DNA of 51,930 nt from DATJHM01 sp035493895 (GTDB taxonomy: Bacteria > Chloroflexota > Ktedonobacteria > Ktedonobacterales > Ktedonobacteraceae), in assembly GCA_035493895.1 (NCBI GenBank), contig DATJHM010000265.1:1-51930 (forward strand), read 5' to 3'. Position 1 is the stretch's first letter; every line of letters starts with the position of its first letter. Both the position numbers and the translations under genes were made by a program. This document shows, piece by piece, positions 25,077 through 31,873 of the stretch. The notes beneath the pieces were generated by a model. That model saw only the letters and a program-made list of their open reading frames with translations, was not told the DNA's origin and searched no databases.

Positions 25077-28000
25077 TTACGTCTGCGGCGGGTACCCCAA
25101 ATCGACCACATTGCGCTTCGTCGTTCTTAACTTATGGCGATAAGCTTCATAGGAAACGGTTTTATCTTTTGTAAGCTCTTTTCGCTCTGTCTCGCTATAC
25201 ATTTCCAGTGAGTCTACGAGGCAATCTGGTTGAGCGACGACACTCTGTAAGAGTGTATCAAAGTGCTTGATCAGGCGTTCGATCGTACTGCGCTCGAAAA
25301 GCGAGCTACGGTAGTTCACGGTACCAGATAATCCCTGGGCTCCTTCCTTGAGAAATACCGCCAGATCGAAGCGGGTGGCATTGCTATCGGGATAGAGAGG
25401 TGAGAGTTCCAGGTCATGAAATGCGAACGAGGTGGCCCGGCTCTCCTGCAAAACAAATAGAACGCGAATTAAGGGATTCTGCTGCGTGGTTTGCTCCTGG
25501 TGGAGGAGTTCGACCAGTTTCTCAAAAGGGAGCTCCTGGTGAGCATAAGCAGCGAGAACGACACGCCGAACAATGCTTAACACCTCACGAAATGTAGGAT
25601 GACCACTCAGATCGGTACGTAGAGCCAGGAGATTGGCAAAACGACCGATGATCCCTGCGGTCTCTCCTTGTGTTCGGTTGGCAACTTCAGTCCCGACAAG
25701 AAGATCTGCTCGTCCTGTGTAGCGGTAAAGTAATACCAGGAAAGTTGTCAGCAAGGTCATAAACAGTGTCACATCTTCCTGACGACTTAGAACTCTCAGG
25801 TTCTCAGATAACTGAACAGACAGATCGAAGGCAGCAAAGGCTCCCAAAGTAGCAGCAGGCTCCGTCCGAGGACGATCTGTTGGCAGATCCAGGGGGATAG
25901 CTCCTTGCAATTGCTTTCGCCAATAATTGACGTGCTGATCCCATAGCCCACCTTGCCACAAATTGCGCTGCCGATACGCAACATCAGCATACTGAAGAGG
26001 AAGTGGGATCAGAGGTGAGAGTTGCCCCACAAAAAACGCAGTATAGAGTTCAGATAATTCACGAGAAAATATGCCCAGTGACCAGCGATCAAAGATAATG
26101 TCGTGGGCTGTCAGTAACAGTACATGCTCGCTTCCAGTCAGGCGTAATAGAGTGACACGAAGCAAGGGACCATGAGTAAGATCGAAAGGCGCTTGAGCTT
26201 CCTGCTGCATTAATAGACGTAGAGCTCGCTCTCGATGTGTGGAGACAAGTCCCCTTAGATCCATCAGGAATAGATGTTCATTGCCGGATCTTTCAACGAC
26301 CTGTACAGGCTTATCATCCTGGAGTTGGAATACAGTACGCAAACTTTCATGGCGCTTGATCAACTCATCCAGGCTTCTTTGTAAGTATCCTAAATGCAAC
26401 TTCCCATGTAGCTGTACCGCATAGGTCGTGTTATGAGCGATATTTCCCGGTTCTAACTGATCAAGGAGCCATAATCGCTGTTGAGCAAATGAGAGGGGAA
26501 AGACGCCAGTCAGCAGAGATTGCCGCCAGATAGAGAGGTCAGGGCGAACGCAGATACTCTCTAACAATGTACGCAGGTAATGAGTCAGGCCCTGCATCGT
26601 CTCAGCTTCAAAAACATCGCAATTATAGTGCACATCAATATTGATCTGATTTGTACTGGTAGTGACGAATACACAAATATCAAATTTGACGTATTGGACA
26701 GGTGCAGTCACCGTTGTCACGGTGAGGTCACCAAGGTCGTCAAAAGCAATGGTCGGGTCCAGATTAAACGTAGTATAGAGTGTGTACAAGCGGCCTTGTG
26801 GATCTAATTTCTTTTGCAACGTCGATAGAGGATAATCTTGATGCTCATACAGTTCGAGCAAATGCTGTTTGACCAGATGCAAGTATGCCAAAAATGTGGG
26901 GGAACCTACCAGCGTACTTCGCAGAGGGAATAAGTTCATAGCATGGCCAACAAGCGTCTCACTACCCGGGCAAATACGCCCTGCCGTAGGTACGCCAACG
27001 ACCACGTCATGCTGACCACTCACGTGATGCAACCAGAGCAGATACGTAGCCAGCAGTACCATATATAAAGTACAGTTGTGCCGACTGGCCAACTGACGCA
27101 AGGCTTGCTGCAAATCAGCTTCTAACCCTAGATGCACACGCGCACCGGCAAAGGTCTTATAGGGTGTGCGCGGATGATCGAGCGGCAACGCTAATGCGGG
27201 AAAGGGTTCAGAAAGCCGCGCCGTCCAGAAACGTTCATCTGCAAGCAGCATCCCTTGTCGCTCCTGCTGCTCTTGCCAATAGACATACTCGCGCAACTGT
27301 AAAGGAGGCTTCAGCTGATAGGGTCGCTGTTGGACCTGCGCGGTATAGACGTGCGCGATCTCTTGCAGCGCCAGTGTTATTGACCAGCCATCAACGATAA
27401 TATGGTGTCCCGCGAAGAGCAAGAGATGTTGCTGCGGCTCCAGTTTGAGGATACTCAGGCTCACCAACGGACCCTGTGTCAGATCAAGACCTTGATACCG
27501 CTGCGCTTCTAACCAGTGCGAAACAAGCTGTGGCCTGGCATCAGTGCTCACGTCAGAGAGATCCAGGTAGGACACATCGACCGGCATCTCTGGTAGGACA
27601 TATTGCAAGTCTCCCTGTGCGCTGATCACTGTGCGCAACGCCTCATGACGGTCAACGATGATACGAAATGCGTTTTGCATAGCAGGGAGTGAGAATTCGC
27701 CATCCAGTTGCAGGACAGCTGTCTCGATATAGGAATTAAAGCCTCCCCTGGTATCCACCTGAGAGGCCGCCCAGAAATTATGCTGTGCGGCCGTTAAGGG
27801 AAAACTCCGTTCAACTTTTCCCGAGCTAGCTTCCCGTTCCCTCAGTGCCCGTACCTCAGGAGGAAATGCAGTTGCTGAAGAGGAATTACCCGACGCATCC
27901 TGCAATCCCGCTGCCTCATGTTCGCTGGACGCCTTAGCGCTCCCACCTGAAGGGGAAGTGGGCAAGAAACCACCGTCACGCAACTCCCAGATTGCCTCTT

Positions 28001-30005
28001 TGATCGCCTGAATCAGCAGAGCAATGTCTTCATCGGTATGAGCCGTCGATAAGAAACAGTTGCGTCCCTCCCAGATGTAAATCCCCTTCTCCAACAGATG
28101 ATAGAAGAACAGATCCATATTCTGTGTGAAAGAGAAGCGGAACAGTGAGCCGAAATGGATACAAACAATAGGCACCTGCTCATCCTGGAAGAATGCATTC
28201 ACCGTTGCGACCAGATGCGCTGTCTTCGCGTTCAGTTGCTCTTGTAATGCCGGTCCTTGACTTTTAAGGTAGCTCAGAACGGCATAGGCCCCACTCATTG
28301 CTAATGGATGTTTGCAAAACGTGCCAGCGAAAAAGGTTGTTTCGGCTTGTGGGTAGGAGAGATCACCATAGTGCCACATGCCACCGTCGATGCCGTCCAG
28401 ATAGTGCGCTTTTCCTGCCACGATGCCAATCGGCATACCTCCACCAACAATTTTGCCATAGGTAGCCAGATCTGCCTGCACACCGAACCAGGCCTGTGCC
28501 CCGCCGGGATGGATGCGGAAACCCGTAATCGTTTCATCAAAGATCAGCGCAACGCCCGCATTGTTGGTCAGCGCTCGTAGCTGTTGCAGAAATTCGCGCG
28601 GCTGTACGTCCGGGTGTCGGCTCTGCACAGGCTCAACCAGGACGGCGGCCAACTCGTGGGCATGAGCCTGGATGATATCGAGTGTATGCTCATTTCCGTA
28701 TGGAAGCACAAGCACGTCATCAATCATCTTCTCTGGAATACCTGGAGCGAGCGGCTGTGCGGCGTGCTCGTTCTGTGGCAGCGGACGCGCCAGGATGCCA
28801 TCGAACGTCCCGTGGTAGGAGCCGCTGAAGAGGACAATTTTACTTTTTCCTGTCGCCGTTCGAGCCAGGCGCACAGCAGTCATAACCGCCTCAGTACCCG
28901 AATTGCAAAAGGTAACTCGCTCCATGCCAGTCAATTCGTGAATCAGGGTAGCAACCTCACCAGCCAGATCGGATTGAGGTCCTAGCTGAATACCTGTTTC
29001 CAGTTGTCGGGTCAGCGCCTCCTGAATAAAAGGCGCACGATGACCGAAGAGATTGACGCCAAATCCCATGGTGACATCAAGATAGCGATTACCATCGAGG
29101 TCCCAGAAATATGCGCCCTGTGACTTATTGGCAACGATGGGATACAGCATCTCTTTGATCGAGAAACGAAAACCGGCGGAGGCCCGATTGTCAGCTAACG
29201 TTGGGCGATATCGCTGCGCATACTCCCGGGACAGCCGGGTACGTCGGGTCAGGCGTGCACGCAGGTCCTCCAGATGGCGTTGCTGGAGCATATTCAGGGT
29301 CTCTGTCCCCTTTGGCCTGATCGGTTGATAGGGAACATACGGAGCCTGAGCCAATGGAGATGATACATCCGCTGGCACACCCTGATCAGCATTGCCTGAA
29401 GCAGGGCTCATCTTTTCATTCCCGAGCAAGGGAGAGAGTCCCGCACTCTGTTCAGAGGGTGGTTTCGCGGTGTAAGCACGTAGCAGCTCTAGCTGCCGGT
29501 GCAGAATATCCAATTGCTGTGTAAAAACACGCTCAAGATTGATTGCAGCAGGTGTTGATAGAGGTTGTTGCGGCTTAGAAAAAATCGTGGCACGTCCGTT
29601 AGCAGGAGGAGCATATTCTACACGTGAAGGAGTGGCCTGAGCTTGTTGCTCGTGAGCGGGTAAGACGACGGCTGCGGGTAGGGCTTTTGCTGGATAGATG
29701 TCCGCTGGCAGGGCCTTGTCAAGGTGCGTCGCCAGAGCGTCGAGGGTACTGAGTTCGCTAAACAACAGACGAATGGGCAGCTTGAGAGCAAAAGTTTGCT
29801 CGATCTGCTTGACTGCGTCAAGCAATACCAGAGAATCGGCCCCCATCTCTAAAAAGGAAGTCTGTCCCGCAATGTCTGTAGGCTCACAATGAAGTAGAAC
29901 TCCCAGCAGGGCACGTAACTGTGCCATGATACGCTCTCTTCTGGGCGTATCCTGCTCGACATGAACAGGTGAAGCACTTGTGATACGCTCATATTCTGTT
30001 TGCAT
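25077..30005 (-). CDS. ACP-aminotransferase-C-C hybrid protein (beta-amino fatty acid formation and transfer)
   Basis: About 1642 residues. An ACP (30-100) carries Ser58 in 'EMGADSLVLLD'. A linker helix 'INLERVFTQQLDILHRQLEL' (about 153-178) copies the C-terminal tail of the PKS. A glutamate-semialdehyde-type aminotransferase (260-700) has the PLP lysine at 518 in 'ATYGKIVGGGMPIG' and 'NSGTEAVMTAVRLAR'. A first condensation domain (735-1160) has an intact HHIIVDG near 867. A second (1168-1600) has HDIIFDR near 1298, lacking the second His and the Gly, so it is probably inactive. The tail contains 'HKLRTTKRNVVDL'. This is the second half of a MycA/ItuA-type system: the beta-ketoacyl chain on the ACP is transaminated and handed to an amino acid, here on the next protein, since no A domain is present. 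ATG 30005 has AGGA seven bases upstream; TTG/ATG at 30071/30068 have no ribosome binding site. Confidence 0.92.
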   Translation of the reverse strand: MQTEYERITSASPVHVEQDTPRRERIMAQLRALLGVLLHCEPTDIAGQTSFLEMGADSLVLLDAVKQIEQTFALKLPIRLLFSELSTLDALATHLDKALPADIYPAKALPAAVVLPAHEQQAQATPSRVEYAPPANGRATIFSKPQQPLSTPAAINLERVFTQQLDILHRQLELLRAYTAKPPSEQSAGLSPLLGNEKMSPASGNADQGVPADVSSPLAQAPYVPYQPIRPKGTETLNMLQQRHLEDLRARLTRRTRLSREYAQRYRPTLADNRASAGFRFSIKEMLYPIVANKSQGAYFWDLDGNRYLDVTMGFGVNLFGHRAPFIQEALTRQLETGIQLGPQSDLAGEVATLIHELTGMERVTFCNSGTEAVMTAVRLARTATGKSKIVLFSGSYHGTFDGILARPLPQNEHAAQPLAPGIPEKMIDDVLVLPYGNEHTLDIIQAHAHELAAVLVEPVQSRHPDVQPREFLQQLRALTNNAGVALIFDETITGFRIHPGGAQAWFGVQADLATYGKIVGGGMPIGIVAGKAHYLDGIDGGMWHYGDLSYPQAETTFFAGTFCKHPLAMSGAYAVLSYLKSQGPALQEQLNAKTAHLVATVNAFFQDEQVPIVCIHFGSLFRFSFTQNMDLFFYHLLEKGIYIWEGRNCFLSTAHTDEDIALLIQAIKEAIWELRDGGFLPTSPSGGSAKASSEHEAAGLQDASGNSSSATAFPPEVRALREREASSGKVERSFPLTAAQHNFWAASQVDTRGGFNSYIETAVLQLDGEFSLPAMQNAFRIIVDRHEALRTVISAQGDLQYVLPEMPVDVSYLDLSDVSTDARPQLVSHWLEAQRYQGLDLTQGPLVSLSILKLEPQQHLLLFAGHHIIVDGWSITLALQEIAHVYTAQVQQRPYQLKPPLQLREYVYWQEQQERQGMLLADERFWTARLSEPFPALALPLDHPRTPYKTFAGARVHLGLEADLQQALRQLASRHNCTLYMVLLATYLLWLHHVSGQHDVVVGVPTAGRICPGSETLVGHAMNLFPLRSTLVGSPTFLAYLHLVKQHLLELYEHQDYPLSTLQKKLDPQGRLYTLYTTFNLDPTIAFDDLGDLTVTTVTAPVQYVKFDICVFVTTSTNQINIDVHYNCDVFEAETMQGLTHYLRTLLESICVRPDLSIWRQSLLTGVFPLSFAQQRLWLLDQLEPGNIAHNTTYAVQLHGKLHLGYLQRSLDELIKRHESLRTVFQLQDDKPVQVVERSGNEHLFLMDLRGLVSTHRERALRLLMQQEAQAPFDLTHGPLLRVTLLRLTGSEHVLLLTAHDIIFDRWSLGIFSRELSELYTAFFVGQLSPLIPLPLQYADVAYRQRNLWQGGLWDQHVNYWRKQLQGAIPLDLPTDRPRTEPAATLGAFAAFDLSVQLSENLRVLSRQEDVTLFMTLLTTFLVLLYRYTGRADLLVGTEVANRTQGETAGIIGRFANLLALRTDLSGHPTFREVLSIVRRVVLAAYAHQELPFEKLVELLHQEQTTQQNPLIRVLFVLQESRATSFAFHDLELSPLYPDSNATRFDLAVFLKEGAQGLSGTVNYRSSLFERSTIERLIKHFDTLLQSVVAQPDCLVDSLEMYSETERKELTKDKTVSYEAYRHKLRTTKRNVVDLGYPPQT

Positions 30006-30193
30006 TACTTTGTCCTGTCCGTTCTGGAGCGTTGCGCGGTTAGTACTATTATTCCTTTTTCCTTTCATCAAAGATCATGGCATAACGCAGTCCGCACAAC
30101 GGCATGTATCCTATTTGGTACAGATTCCAAATCACTCACTAAAGTGGTTTGTTGCCTGGATGCCAAACAACCTATCCTTGCCATAAAAAAATG

Positions 30194-30211
30194 CTACATA
30201 TCCTACATATC
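30194..30211. repeat. 9-base tandem direct repeat
   Basis: CTACATATC occurs twice in tandem (30194-30202, 30203-30211), followed by a partial third copy CTACAC. It lies about 190 bases upstream of the start of the ACP-aminotransferase gene (30005) and could be a regulator site for the minus strand. Confidence 0.4.
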
Positions 30212-30755
30212 CTACACAAAATCTTGATGACAAAGGGTGAATATGAGAGTCGGAATATGACAGATTCTGGCAACGGCCAGAGCGCCTTTTTAGAGATTCG
30301 TCTTGCCCACATAAGAGTATCCTTCTATTCAAACTATCGACCAGAGTAGAAATTTCTGTAGGCTAAAAAGCACTTTCTCAATTTCCCTATTACTATACCA
30401 GTAAAGTGTCATAGCAGACTATGATTAATATCCGATTTATAAAGGCAATACATTCGCTTTTCCAGACGCATGAAGTTAGCCACATCCTGGAGAAGGGGCG
30501 AGAGGGGTCGAGCGAGTTCGCAGGCACAGTTCCGTTCGCACTTCACCGTGCCTCTACTGGGTCTACGTCGTGGAGATCACTTCGCCTCAAAAAAAAGGGA
30601 AGTAGTTCCGTGAGAGATCGGGCACTAACGCTGGCATTGGCCGACCCGCCTCCCGTATACTTGACAACAAGAGGGCGGGAAGCCCCTGGCAGAGGTCGCG
30701 TGCAGGGCTTATACAGTCGGGGTGAGCGTGACTGGCTACATCGGGGCAGCGTGCC

Positions 30756-30804
30756 GTTCCCTCGGGCGAGCACCGAACAGAGGGTCGGGCCGGGCCGAGG
30801 GAAC
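30756..30804 (+). promoter_or_regulatory. Leader hairpin before mbtH
   Basis: GTTCCCTCGG (30756-30765) pairs perfectly with CCGAGGGAAC (30795-30804), a 10-base stem with a 29-base loop. It ends ten bases before the AGGAGG of mbtH. It could be a leader attenuator, an RNA-stability element or an operator. There is no T-run, so it is not an ordinary terminator. Confidence 0.4.
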
Positions 30805-30826
30805 CATACACAGAAGGAGGCGAACG

Positions 30827-31063
30827 ATGTCTCAGAACAATGAGGAAGAGGATAAAACCATCTACAAGGTCGTGGTCAACCACGAAGAGCAGTATTCCAT
30901 CTGGGCCGCCCATCGGGAAAATCCGCTGGGTTGGCAGGATGTCGGCAAAAGTGGGCTCAAGACCGAGTGTCTGGCCTATATTCAAGAGGTCTGGACCGAT
31001 ATGCGACCGTTGAGCCTGCGCAAACGCATGGACGCATTGGCCAATTCCTCAGAGCATGCATAA
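30827..31063 (+). CDS. mbtH: MbtH-like protein
   Basis: 78 residues with the family hallmarks: an N-terminal acidic start, 'VVNHEEQYSIWAAHRENPLGW' around residues 17-37, and 'CLAYIQEVWTDMRPLSLRKRM' toward the end (NxExQYSxW, P-x-GW, and W-x-DMRPxSLR). MbtH proteins bind NRPS adenylation domains and are needed for folding or activity of many of them. This one is the first gene of the operon containing the two largest NRPSs and probably serves them and the termination NRPS. AGGAGG sits at 30815-30820, an ideal ribosome binding site, which fixes the ATG at 30827 rather than the longer upstream frame. Confidence 0.95.
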   Translation: MSQNNEEEDKTIYKVVVNHEEQYSIWAAHRENPLGWQDVGKSGLKTECLAYIQEVWTDMRPLSLRKRMDALANSSEHA

Positions 31064-31130
31064 GAGGCACCGCTCATGACGCTGAACCTGGCCATTGATC
31101 GTTTTTGAAACCGACACACAAGAGGACAGC

Positions 31131-31436
31131 ATGAGAAAGTATTGCAAAGCCTACTACGTCAAAGATCTCAGAGCCTTCGCTGACTGGACAGAGCAGCGTG
31201 AGGAGACAGAGTCCGAGCTTCTCGACGAAGATGTGGTCTATCTGTGGGATGATTTCACTGTTGTGAGGAGTCCGGTGCTCCCTGATACCGGACTGGTCTT
31301 TGCGACAGTAACCCCACACTGGCAGCAGTTCTGTCGGGAGACCTTGCACTTTGCGATCCCGGAAGACTTGCGCTATGCGTACGAACAGGAGCAGGCCCCC
31401 GAGGCCGCAGATACGCACAGCACCGCCTCGGTGTAA
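31131..31436 (+). CDS. Small conserved-looking protein of unknown function between mbtH and the NRPS genes
   Basis: 101 residues starting 'MRKYCKAYYVKDLRAFADW', then an acidic stretch ('EETESELLDEDVVYLWDDFTVV') and 'TPHWQQFCRETLHFAIPEDL'. The tail is low-complexity. I do not recognise a family and see no signal peptide, membrane segment or catalytic motif. The aromatic and acidic pattern looks like a compact soluble fold and not a chance frame. GAGGA lies about five bases before the ATG at 31131. It sits 68 bases after mbtH and before the NRPS genes on the same strand, so it is very likely co-transcribed and could be an NRPS accessory or adaptor protein. Confidence 0.7.
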   Translation: MRKYCKAYYVKDLRAFADWTEQREETESELLDEDVVYLWDDFTVVRSPVLPDTGLVFATVTPHWQQFCRETLHFAIPEDLRYAYEQEQAPEAADTHSTASV

Positions 31437-31475
31437 GGGCGAGAGGATCGGCACCGCCACCGGGCAGCCACCGGG

Positions 31476-31723
31476 CAGGGATGAACCGCTGCCCCTACCT
31501 GTTATCAAGGGCGACAATGGTCACGGCCGAACAGAGGCCACATGGCAGTCATGGCCGAACAGAGGCCACATGGCAGTCATGGCCGAACAGAGGCCACATG
31601 GCAGTCACGGCCGAACAGAGGCCACATGGCGGTCATGGCCGAACAGAGGCCGCATGGCAGGAAAAAGGAGAGTGGCTTCGTCTCTCGCACCAACGAAGAG
31701 GTGGGGGCAGCGGTTCATCCCTG
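31476..31723. repeat. Long inverted repeat enclosing a minisatellite (MITE-like or hairpin element)
   Basis: The 25-base arms 31476-31500 and 31699-31723 are inverted copies with one mismatch (each contains GGGATGAACCGCTGCCCC or its complement). Outside them GATCGGC recurs in inverted form (31446-31452 and 31732-31738) after allowing for a duplicated CCACCGGGCAG on the left. The 198-base interior holds a 28-base tandem repeat. No transposase is encoded and I see no clear target duplication. It could be a non-autonomous mobile element or a very stable RNA structure in the NRPS leader. Confidence 0.65.
31525..31660. repeat. 28-base tandem repeat, nearly five copies
   Basis: Units begin at 31525, 31553, 31581, 31609 and 31637, each starting GGCCGAACAGAGGCC and containing CATGGC; the last is incomplete and slightly diverged. 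The unit length is not a multiple of three and the region is intergenic, so it is not a protein repeat. TGGCC/GGCCA inverted pairs within and across units would let it fold into alternating small hairpins. Confidence 0.85.
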
Positions 31724-31873
31724 TCGCGGGGCCGATCAATACAATAAGGATGAGCCCTACCTCTAAAGGGGGCGTGATCATCGGAGGTGGGGGAGACATC
31801 GTACACACATTTGCAGTCTCTGTGGACGCGCGCAGAGGCAGCAGAGGATAGAAGTCTGGGGGAAGCAAACCGC

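Larger units (their letters stand above)
30006..30826. promoter_or_regulatory. Divergent intergenic region between the minus-strand group and the mbtH-NRPS operon
   Basis: The left part (to about 30,480) is AT-rich and the right part is clearly GC-rich, a sharp change in composition. Promoters for both directions must lie here, but I cannot assign a clean -35/-10 pair. It holds a 9-base tandem repeat at 30194-30211 and a hairpin at 30756-30804 just before the mbtH ribosome binding site. A 140-codon frame at 30421-30843 overlaps the mbtH start and looks like chance. Confidence 0.5.

Noticed and set aside
30421..30843. 140-codon plus-strand frame before mbtH
   Set aside because: It crosses the composition switch, is rich in Arg/Gly/Ser as expected from non-coding GC-rich DNA, and ends inside the mbtH start. 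Its start has no ribosome binding site.
31525..31660. CRISPR array
   Set aside because: The repeats are directly abutting with no unique spacers, so this is a minisatellite.
31351..31851. Open frames through the 28-base tandem repeat encoding repeated 'ATWQSWPNRGHM'
   Set aside because: The 28-base unit shifts frame each copy, so several frames show similar repeats. No start signal fits, and it overlaps the end of the small gene.
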